Below are positions 53,627-64,000 of a stretch of 64,000 nt of DNA, one piece after another. The position numbers and the translations under genes are program-made. The stretch comes from Amoebidium appalachense (Eukaryota > Ichthyosporea): positions 8,308,001 through 8,372,000 of the forward strand of contig CAVNZM010000006.1 of the NCBI GenBank assembly GCA_963693365.1, in the 5' to 3' direction. The notes under the pieces were generated by a model, which had not been told where the DNA came from, made no database searches, and worked only from the letters and a program-made list of their open reading frames with translations. How positions within the stretch are numbered: position 1 is the first letter of the stretch; each line of letters begins with the position of its first letter.

Positions 53627-54016
53627 ACACACCTTTTTGACGCTTTCGCTTTTTTCCGTCACGGTATCTGCAGACGGCCCAGAGTTCAGCACCACAATCC
53701 GAATTCCGTTTTTCGCTGCAAACTCCCGTATATTTTCCAACTGTGCTTCATCCTCCACCTTAGAACACCAAACAATTGCGTTGTAATTCACATTTCCGTC
53801 GGCTCTTTCAAGTGCAGGAAGTGAATCTGGTTTTGCAATGGTGTACTGCGAGCCAATGCCGCTCAGTGCAACACGTGCAATTTGTCCGTCCTCATCGTTT
53901 TCACTGATGATTAGAGTACGCAGGTTTATCTTTTTGTCTGTTGGTGCGCTATGTACGATGTGCGCATAGCCCCCTGCTAGTAGTATGCACGAGTAGATCT
54001 TGTTTAGAAAACCCAT
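43836..54016 (-). CDS. secreted Agd3-like polysaccharide deacetylase
   Basis: Six exons: 54016-53633, 52040-51553, 50987-50561, 45996-45587, 44943-44734, 44031-43836. All junctions are GT-AG and phases (0, 2, 0, 2, 2) agree, giving 704 residues and a TAG stop at 43836-43838. The protein starts with a signal peptide (cleavage likely after VHSA). An N-terminal region follows, then LHVQLDDIF with Asp270/Asp271, SHTFMHTNMD with His356 and His360, SLITPQISGLF, VVGDNSRKELM, and RQDPYMFHQANL at residues 583-594. These match the fungal Agd3 layout (CBM87 plus CE18), an enzyme known to remove acetyl groups from galactosaminogalactan in the cell wall or biofilm. The metal-binding Asp and HxxxH residues are present, so activity is plausible; the substrate here is unknown. 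Intron 3 (about 4.6 kb) contains a reverse transcriptase ORF. Confidence 0.85.
44940..45050 (-). repeat. 31-bp tandem units resembling 3' splice sites
   Basis: Units at 44971-45001 and 45002-45032, plus the partly diverged ones at 44940-44970 and 45033-45050, read on the minus strand as a CTGA(C/T)C branch-point-like motif, a pyrimidine tract and TTAG, TCAG or CTAG. The array directly adjoins exon 5 of the deacetylase gene, and its last unit contains the acceptor used (exon start 44943). Confidence 0.7.
46706..46980 (-). repeat. dispersed module-1 family copy in deacetylase intron 3
   Basis: Reverse complement of the unit at 38827-39103, keeping GCATAAGCAACCCTGCTCGTC, GGTCGAAACTC, CTGAGGATGGGCTCTGC and the ATTCAAACCC end, with a long poly-G (poly-C in repeat orientation) next to that end. 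Confidence 0.7.
47641..47794. repeat. (GA)n tract in intron 3
   Basis: About 150 bp of GA dinucleotides with GGGA interruptions, preceded by an A-run and followed by G-runs. Polypurine on the plus strand, so a triplex-forming candidate. Confidence 0.9.
47843..48110. repeat. diverged tandem pair in intron 3
   Basis: 47850-47905 and 48059-48110 align through CTGCAGA(A/G)TCGT(C/T)AGAT and the AGACAAA that follows, with G-runs between. Downstream parts diverge. Confidence 0.5.
48277..48416. repeat. poly-A / poly-G / poly-A composite
   Basis: About 34 A, then about 29 G, then G-rich spacer, then about 35 A. The two A-runs may be retroposed tails or slippage products. They lie 3' of the reverse transcriptase ORF in its own orientation only as poly-T, so they are not its poly-A tail. 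Confidence 0.7.
48793..50373 (-). CDS. Penelope-like element reverse transcriptase
   Basis: A 526-codon open frame within intron 3 of the deacetylase gene, same strand. Motifs: TMDKASNTFVIVCKKHYV (finger), FQAIVKMHKTPP with a following RFIANSS, FDFSTLYTKI with catalytic Asp216, QDIGIPMGTNCAVFLANF at 314-330, and RRYIDDLISL with YIDD at 361-364. Motif style and spacing match Penelope-like reverse transcriptases of the Naiad/Chlamys/Hydra type as I recall them, not LINE or LTR enzymes. No GIY-YIG endonuclease is seen downstream. The frame begins only ~190 bp from exon 3, so a 5'-located GIY-YIG would have been lost by truncation. The ORF has no stops, indicating a recent insertion. The start shown is where the frame opens and is probably not a true initiation site. 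Confidence 0.85.
   Translation of the reverse strand: MPYNDLNRNIFGGMFVKLVTYKKRRNMGQHAPNTHTVPQASVLLLRRFQKRFVVTTMDKASNTFVIVCKKHYVSSITAELHAPAATYTVCNTAPKDIVAQHLAFLKTHDIKGTPGRRTARLPTFQAIVKMHKTPPTFRFIANSSATSLEPLSRLLTSVFKFVSPDVERMWCDVVKPHLPHNTSSWILTDSTALTHTINALNRTTRQHENTPVSVFDFSTLYTKIDLHDLKARLTTLIDAIFVKKCTDARKPHMFIKKTGSTLSWVDRVDDDSQDDSFEPKEHSLHLSKAQLVDFLCFLVDNIYVVFGDTLYKQDIGIPMGTNCAVFLANFYLFTYELDFVRKLIAHERIDVLVDFQFTRRYIDDLISLHNPRILSHLYLEDCDFGLYPKTSLQLNPAGSSPSVPYLDLHITCTNHGIHTTIYNKLDTPTFNTLDIVRFPHHDSFISRTAKYGIMTSQMHSYQRKCSTLAAFTTCTARLAKTLLNKGYSFRLLHHKMHSFLATHPHIYRGVHSSHILSIITKKINTP
51154..51250 (-). repeat. short copy of dispersed module-1 family in intron 2
   Basis: Reverse complement keeps TCTGCTTATCATGCA, GCATCGTGTTGTCCGTTTTG and an ATTCGGACCC end followed by a C-run, in the same order as 46706-46818. 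More diverged than the other copies. Confidence 0.5.
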
Positions 54017-56571
<2,555 letters not shown>

Positions 56572-56824
56572 GTGCCATTATATATGTGTGTTTGTGTGTG
56601 TGTGCGTGCGTGTGCCTGGACTCCGGTTCGTGTGTGTGCGCGTGCGTGCACGCGCACGCGTGTGTCTGTGTGTGTGTTCGTGCGCGCTGCGTGTGTGTGT
56701 TTGTGTGCGTGCATGCATGCATGCGTGCGTACATGCGTCACGGTTTGCGTGCTTGCGTGTGTCACCACGAGCGCTGTACACGTGTACGTGCGTGCGCGCG
56801 TGTGTATGCCCCTGTGTGTGTGAC

Positions 56825-56895
<71 letters not shown>

Positions 56896-56916
56896 ATGTG
56901 TGTGTGTGTGTGTGTG

Positions 56917-56970
<54 letters not shown>

Positions 56971-56986
56971 ATGTGTGTGTATGTAC

Positions 56987-57066
<80 letters not shown>

Positions 57067-57326
57067 CACCACAGCGTGTGTTTATTAGATTTGCAATCGT
57101 TTTTAGAGTTCTGGCCACAGGGAGCACAATTTGTCAAACAAACACACTGTATGTTCCTATCGGCATGAACACACAGCCGGATGTTATTTATAAAGCCTTC
57201 ACACCGGTACCATGGTCGGGTAGTTAATTCGAGGCAACGAGTAGGCTGTGTTGAAGCCCCCCCCCCCCCCCCCCTCCCCTTCCTCCCCTGGCCCTTTGTA
57301 ATGTAGTCATCAGCAACACGTGCACG

Positions 57327-57870
<544 letters not shown>

Positions 57871-58102
57871 ACACACTTCTAAATATGGAGCCGCACGGTG
57901 ATGAGGTTTTGGGCAGCTGCGGCGGAGGTGGGACGGGGGGGGGGAGGGGGGGAAGGTGGGGGGAGGCAAGGGGGGGAGGGGGGCCCAGGGGGGGGGGGGG
58001 GGGGAGCTGAGAGGAGGAGCTAGGGGCCCGGGGGAGGGGGGTGGATCCCGAGTGTCACACGGAGGGCGGGTTGCCGGAAGGTGGAGAAAGGGGGTGGGGG
58101 AA

Positions 58103-58141
<39 letters not shown>

Positions 58142-58324
58142 GGGATTACTCAATTACTTCTAATGTACAGGGTCTGGCACACGTACAATATGACTTCTAT
58201 CATTGAACGGCATCACGGATGCACACACTGTACGTTTGTGCACAGCCACGCATACACACGCGCACACACAAATATACGTATACTGTATATCATACATGAC
58301 ATTGTAATGGCATACACATATATA
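57871..58324. other. G-run stretch, no gene
   Basis: 57930-58140 is G-rich with a ~36-nt pure G-run ending at 58140. 58141-58324 is unique AT-rich sequence leading into the hairpin. Confidence 0.5.
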
Positions 58325-58425
58325 TATATACATAGTATACATATACATATGGGGTTTACGCTGTTTACTCGAGGCAAAGAGAAACCAGTAAACAGCGTAA
58401 ACCCCATATGTATATGTATACTATG

Positions 58426-58431
<6 letters not shown>
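58325..58431. repeat. perfect 45-bp inverted repeat (hairpin)
   Basis: 58325-58369 and 58387-58431 are exact reverse complements around a 17-nt loop. The stem includes ATGGGGTTTACGCTGTTTAC, and the outer part is TA-rich and merges into an (AT)n tract. No mismatches were seen in the arms. Confidence 0.9.
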
Positions 58432-58456
<25 letters not shown>

Positions 58457-59415
58457 GCAATAAGACGATTATGTAAATAACAATAATAATAATGATAATG
58501 ATAATAACAATAATAATAATAATAATACGACGAATGCAGGAGGTACAAGCGCGCACCGTGGTGGACTCTGATCACCAGTAGTACAGCTAGTCACGGCATT
58601 CGGTTCCGGCCGGCTGCGCCGGAATCGATTGATGACGACAGCCGGAATCGAATCCCGCTGATCTAAAAATAGCATACACCGATGAGTCAATTTGGGGTCC
58701 CTCCATCATCTTATCACCTTGTCAGCAGACCGCGCAACGGCCAAGCGGCCGCGGTTTGTACGGTCTCCCCCATGTTTTAGATTAATCTTCAAGATTAATC
58801 AATCTTGTATCCCGGGAATTCTGGAAAATCGGTCAATTAGAGTGATTAATCTTCAACATTAATCTCAACTCCCCCTCAAAAAACGGAGTTTTTTCCCGTA
58901 AAAATGGTCCGACGGGGCTGAAATTTTCCATGAGCGAAGCAAACATATAAAGGTTTGAAAGCCCAGCGGCTGGGTGTGTGTTGCATATGGACTTTTCGGC
59001 ACAGCGAGAGCGTGACGGTAGGTGAATATGGATATCGAGGATCATTAATCAAGGAGCCACAGTGACTGCTGCAAGGCTTGAATGATTGATCTGAGTGTGC
59101 TGTATTGCATTATGATGTGGGGGGGGGAACGCTGCGTTTCAACAAAGAAATAGGAGAGCAATGCTTTTACACCCCTCGAGTGCAGTATACCATTGGTTGC
59201 TGGTCGAACAAGACTCATTTATGGTGTGACGTATAGCCTTTTTTAGCGGTTGTAAACAAACAACACGGGCCGTGGCTACTTTTGAGGACCCTGCTTGTAG
59301 ATTATCATCTCACACCCAACTTGAACCCGTAGCGTTGCTGTAGATACACCCTGTCGTTTTCACTTTCTTTTTGTTTTCTTGTTTTCTTTTTTTTGTTTTT
59401 GGTGATGGACGCAAA

Positions 59416-59880
59416 GAATGGAAGGGGACTTTGAAATAATATTTGATGATAGTGGTGGGTTTGAAGCCGGGGCAGTACAGTAGACTCAGACATCTTTAAC
59501 GATTTCTTTGCTGACGAAAGCACAAGTGATACAGAAGATTCTGTTGACAACGGTGATACCACACTCACAGGAAAATGGCGTATTTATGACGCCAAGCAAG
59601 TAGAGTTAACACTCAAAGCAGACGATGTTGAAAACAGGCTTTTAGATACGTTCAGGAAGGAGACCTCGGAGATCCAGAAACGTTTGCTATAGCCCACTTT
59701 TCTGGAGAGCCAACCATTAGTAACGTCCTCGACCTCTTCTTTTCACCACTCATTCTCCAGACACTGCTTGAGACTATCAATATTGGACTCCGTGCACGCA
59801 AGAAGAGGACTGCCACACTACACGATTTACACGGTTTCCTGAAAGTGATATGCTATTTGTCATTCTACAGTGTACACATG
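59416..59880 (+). pseudogene. piggyBac-like transposase N-terminal remnant
   Basis: Three frame segments in succession: an acidic start (EIIFDDSGG), an acidic/charged piece (DIFNDFFADES), then DLFFSPLILQTLLETINIG followed by basic residues and HDLHGFLKVICYLSFY. The last fits the start of the piggyBac (DDE_Tnp_1_7) domain: aromatic-rich LFF, an Asn in the ETN position, then a helical FL..L segment. Stops and shifts (TAG near 59480, TAG near 59690) break it, and no downstream catalytic Asp region is seen. Confidence 0.4.
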
Positions 59881-60252
59881 TGTCCCCCTCCGTGTTAATT
59901 ATAACTATGATGTTAAACTGAGCCACGCATTCCCAACCGCAAACACCTCCACTTTTCATATTTTGTTTTTGTTGTTTCGTCCTGATTTTCTCTATGCAAA
60001 GGAGCCTGTCTGAAGCTGTGTAGGTGTGTATGTGCCGTGTGTGTGTGTGTGTGGGGTGGGGGGGGGGGGGGGGGGGGGGGGGGGGCTTCTTTTTCCTTCT
60101 CCCCCCCCCCCCCCCCCCCCCCCCCCCAAGTTTTTTGAATATACGTAATAGCAAGGGGGACTGGCGGCATGCCAGTAGCAGTGTATGTGTGTATGTGTGT
60201 GGGTGTGGGTTTGTGTGTGTGTATGTGTGTGTGCGGGTTGGCGGGGGGGAGG

Positions 60253-60301
<49 letters not shown>

Positions 60302-60711
60302 CTGCCTGCCGTTGTATTCAGTACCCTGCAGGCATCTCAGTGTATGAAGCACAAACAATACGGTCACTGTGCTTTGATGGTTTTGAAATTGAATTAGTGG
60401 CACGTTTCTGTGGTCACAGACCTGTATTTGGTTTCATTATAAATATATATACATAAATATATGTAGCACATTAGTTATTAGTATTAATAATCCCTTTTTG
60501 GAAGATCATAAATAATTGAAAATGTAACACGTGTGGCTCTTGGAGAGGAAGAAAAGGATGGTTTAAATCATGCAACATGTCTCAGTGTGTATGCAAAACG
60601 TCTATGAATGATTCCCCCACCCCCCACCCCCCGCCTCCCCCTTCCTACATAGCCCGGCCCGAATTCCTGCCCCTCCCCTCCCCCTTCCCCCCCCCCCCCC
60701 CCCCCCCCCCC

Positions 60712-60744
<33 letters not shown>

Positions 60745-61008
60745 TTCCTTGAACACACACACACGCGCACGCACTGTGGCACCTGCCCACCTAACCGTGG
60801 TCACCCTAACACACACACGTGCACACACACACAAACACGTACACGCACAAAGACATGACACACACACATGGCATGGCACACACACTGAAACGGCCAGGTA
60901 CATGCATGCACGAGTGCACATATCACACTCACCCCGGGGCCCCGGCTCCCTGTTAAATAATAGGGAAATTCTATTCATAGCAATATTGTACAGATACACA
61001 GACATTAT

Positions 61009-61046
<38 letters not shown>

Positions 61047-61621
61047 CCCCAACACACACATATGCACATGCACCGGCTGCCCACCCAACCACCCTGACAC
61101 ACGCACGTGCACACCGTGGCACACGGACTCGTACATGCATGTATATAGAAATACACACACACACTGCATGCCGTGGCACACACTGCACTGTGAAACACAG
61201 TGCGTAACACGTACCACACGTGCACACACCGCAAACAAGCACTGTGGCATCATACATGCTGAAAAACACACATGCACCCACACACACACACGCGCGGTAC
61301 ACACTCACACGCAAACCGTGGACACCGTCACAGAAAACATGCACCGGCACACACCCTCTGCAATGTACGCACGTACAAGCATGTACATTGCATACAAACC
61401 CCACACCCACACAAGCACACACACACGTCATCACAGCGGAACACACTAACATCAGCATGTGCGTACAATAGCACATGCATTTTAAGTTGACCTGTACAGT
61501 ACCACGGCACCGTGTTACGTGGCATCCATGCACTGCATGCAGCGTACACGTGGCACCACACACGCCCGTATGTGTGCTTGTCTATATAGGCATATGCACA
61601 GGCCTAGGCACACATGTGCAC

Positions 61622-61627
61622 ACACAC

Positions 61628-61678
<51 letters not shown>
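61622..61678. repeat. (CA)n microsatellite
   Basis: CA repeats with one CG interruption, within the CA/CACG-rich 60.75-61.75 kb stretch that otherwise contains no recognisable gene. Confidence 0.8.
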
Positions 61679-61679
<1 letters not shown>

Positions 61680-62093
61680 ACGCACACACCAGCACAGAGA
61701 CACACACACAGCACACACACATACACACACACACACACATACAGAGAAAGTGAGAGAGTACCTCACACATGACACCGGGAGCCCGCTGTGCGCGCACAAT
61801 TAGCACGTGAGCTTCGTGAGCCGCGGCCGGCTGCCGATCATATGCATGTGCCGCGGGATCCAGCCGCTGTGATTAATCTTCTTCTCGGATTGATTAATCT
61901 TCTTTTACGCTCGCACCTCTTCTCGAAGGTGTATAATAAACATGGATATTATAGACATAAAAACCCAAAAAAAATTACATAGGCGTTTTCTTGACTAGCA
62001 AAACCAACTTTTTGCCTACTTAACATGTATTTTTGGGCTGCTGGGTAAGTCGGTGGAAGCGCCGCAAATGTGATTAACGTTGAAGATTAATCA

Positions 62094-62530
62094 TTTGATT
62101 ACAGTACAGGGGGGTTAGAGTCTGTGACTGAGCCTCCTGATCTGTTAGACTGAGCCTCTTTAAATGAGCATTGAGTGAAGTCTTTGCACCAAACACACGA
62201 ACTTCCACGCGAATGCTTCCTTCCACACGCCTTTGAATCTGGTGTACAGGCATATACACATTCAACTTGGGATATAAGATGTTGAGACGTCCTTGCACAA
62301 AACATTGAGGCCTCCTTTCAACCCTTGCAAATTGACACATTCAACCTTAGCACCGACATCAACGTAGTATGATAGATCCAGAAGTACGAATTCTGAGGAG
62401 CGTTCGTTAGCTTCTAGCACAAACTCGGACACGCCGAGTTGCCAGGTAGCACAGTAGCGTTTTGGCGGGTTGGCATTTCTCACGTGCACCGGCGGCCCCA
62501 AAAAAGATATAGTGACGAGATGATTTCCCC
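62094..62530 (-). other. unassigned open frames, possible gene fragment
   Basis: Two overlapping minus-strand frames (62501-62262 and 62340-62074) of normal, non-repetitive composition. The first includes CATWQLGVSEFVLEANERSS and VLLDLSYYVDVG; the second includes RRPQCFVQGRLNILYPKLNVYM. They could be parts of one broken or spliced gene joined by a shift near 62300. No family recognised. Confidence 0.25.
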
Positions 62531-62539
62531 CCCCATTTC

Positions 62540-62660
62540 TCTCCGGGCCTCACCGTTGGTGCACCAAGATAGTTGTGTTCAAATTGACACTGCTAATTTT
62601 TCTCTCTTTCTCTCCGGGCCTCACCGTTGGTTCACTAATATAGTTGTGTTCAAGTCGGTA
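62540..62660. repeat. tandem duplication, ~75-bp units
   Basis: Two copies share TCTCCGGGCCTCACCGTTGGT, a (GC/TC)AC variant and ATAGTTGTGTTCAA, with a T/C-rich joint between them. Confidence 0.7.
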
Positions 62661-63085
62661 CTACTGATGTCTTTCCGTTGTCTTTGTGGGTCAAAACCAC
62701 AGCATGTACACTTGCACTGCACCCAAGATCACACCTTTCCACCTCATCGATCACACCGTGGCGACGGCCGTGAACACACATTATCACCGACAACCTTGTC
62801 AGCACGGGACGTTCTATCATATCTATCCGTTGCGTTTTGCCCTTGCGCTTAGGTGTAGATCCCCCAAATTTGATGAGGCCCAAACCACCCATTCCCCCTC
62901 CCCCCCCCTTCCCCGCAAAGCTCGTCGGCCTCCCTTCTCCCCTCCCCCCCTCCCCCCCTCACCCCCCTCCGTCCCCCCCCTCTCTCCCCTCCCTCGGAGT
63001 CCCCCTCTTCCTCTTCCCCCCCCAACCCCCACCACCCTCACCACCAGCACCACCACCGGCCACCCACCCACCCACACACCCATCA

Positions 63086-63132
<47 letters not shown>

Positions 63133-64000
63133 TCCCGTCCCCAACCCCACCCCTCTCCCAGCCATCAAGCTTTTCGTTTTAAGTTGTCTTCTTATGCTCT
63201 TGGGCTAGTTCGTGTTTGTCTGCCTGCTGTATATTTTCCTTGCAGTTGCACACCAACTGTAGATTGGTATCTGGGGCTCGGGCTCTTCGGTAAGGGTATC
63301 CAAGAGTGAGCTTTGTTTCAGTGATTGAACCCGCCAATAAATGCACGGATTCCTTGCATCACACTCTCAGGGGCCAGTGTGTCCCCAGAGTCATGCCGGT
63401 GGGGTGGGGGGGGGGGGGGGGGGGAGGGGAGAGAGGGGGGGGGGGGGGGAGTGGCGGAGATGGCAAACGCACGCACACATGTACATACACAAATACACAA
63501 ACACACCATACATATACACTCACACCCATACCTATTCAAACATGGAAGCACGTGTGTGCACACACATGCATACACACACAAGCAAGCACACACACAAGGC
63601 ACGGGGGAAGGGAGGGGGGAGGGGGGGGGATTCTGCGAACTTGCCGTGCGCGTGCGCGTCCGATTATGCTCGACTTATGTGAGTGCCTGTGCAAGTGATA
63701 TCCTGGCAGGGTGGTCACCTTCTGTACTTTTGGCAGTATATTCTTGTTCTATTTTGATAACCGTGTGTCATACGCTTTGTTTGCCTACGGGCACCAACCT
63801 AAAAGATTTACTGAGCAAGGCTGTTGTGGCTTCTTGCCCTTTGGGGCTAAGTATACCACGGCATTCTTTGTTTGAGGCTTTGGCACGGTCTGTAACCCTC
63901 TCTGACCTGAGGTTCCACGTGACTCATAACTAGATTATGACGTCTAAAAGGAGGAACAGACCATGAGGAAACCACGACTAACTTAGAACACCCCAGATAC
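62661..64000. other. right-end stretch, no gene recognised
   Basis: C-runs and CCA repeats at 62880-63150, G-runs at 63400-63450 and CA-rich sequence at 63470-63600. 63640-63933 is a plus-strand frame of ordinary composition ending in TAG that could be a terminal exon of a gene, but it shows no domain. Confidence 0.4.

Larger units (their letters stand above)
58843..62093. mobile_element. candidate DNA transposon with terminal inverted repeats
   Basis: 58843-58864 (TGATTAATCTTCAACATTAA then TC) is matched in inverse orientation at 62072-62093 with one mismatch. The ~3.25-kb interval contains the decayed transposase-like coding remnant at 59416-59880. Related ATTAATCTTC motifs also occur just outside the left end (58780-58800) and inside the right end (61873, 61893), so sub-terminal repeats or nested ends are possible. 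Much of the interior (60.0-61.75 kb) is C/G runs and CA repeats. Confidence 0.4.

Noticed and set aside
58600-58660. tRNA gene suggested by GGAATCGAATCCC
   Set aside because: A T-loop-like sequence is present, but no acceptor stem, D arm or anticodon arm can be paired around it.
63325-63933. 202-codon plus-strand frame as a complete gene
   Set aside because: Its first two thirds translate G-runs and CA repeats. Only the last ~100 codons look ordinary, and no domain is visible.

Overview
This is a eukaryotic nuclear window. Its real genes are spliced: GT-AG junctions and one GC-AG junction fit consistent reading-frame phases. Introns and spacers are packed with long poly-C/poly-G runs, (GT)n/(CA)n and (GA)n tracts, and the window holds several classes of retroelement and DNA transposon. 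The lineage cannot be fixed from the sequence. Intron-rich genes, an Agd3-like secreted deacetylase, a chromodomain Ty3/Gypsy element and a Penelope-like reverse transcriptase would fit a unicellular opisthokont such as an ichthyosporean, or another protist; this is inference only.

Layout. 1-5916 (+) is the 3' part of a chromodomain Ty3/Gypsy retrotransposon (PR-RT-RNase H, then integrase plus chromodomain, polypurine tract, 3' LTR). A 3' fragment of the same LTR (6664-7032) abuts a decayed internal duplicate (7033-12186, -) of a transposase-like gene; an unrelated-looking solo LTR (7491-8229) sits inside it. 12187-18046 is repeat-rich with no gene recognised. 18060-20872 (-) is a secreted pepsin-family aspartic protease with a frame break in a G-run. 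23878-31778 (-) is the apparently intact parent of the duplicate. It encodes a ~1,550-residue protein that appears to join a DUF6729-like domain, an RNase-H-fold (DDE-like) transposase core split by a complete WRN-type 3'-5' exonuclease, and a C-terminal Cys cluster. A ~575-bp spacer with a CArG box separates it from a divergent, intact four-exon gene (32354-37666, +) for a Pro/Tyr/Gly-rich tail-hydrophobic protein. The introns of that gene hold a foldback element and a CArG-box minisatellite.

37.7-39.4 kb is a reiterated module array whose units recur in inverse orientation near 46.8 and 51.2 kb. 41.3-42.1 kb is a LINE remnant. 43836-54016 (-) is a six-exon gene for a secreted polysaccharide deacetylase resembling fungal Agd3 (CBM87/CE18). 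Its third intron carries a Penelope-like reverse transcriptase ORF, and its fifth exon is preceded by a tandem array of 3'-splice-site-like units. 54-64 kb is mostly microsatellite, with a perfect 45-bp hairpin and a decayed piggyBac-like transposon bounded by inverted repeats.

The most unusual system here is the transposase/exonuclease fusion gene and its decaying partial copy. Comparing the two copies, and using intron phases, shows which reading frame is ancestral.
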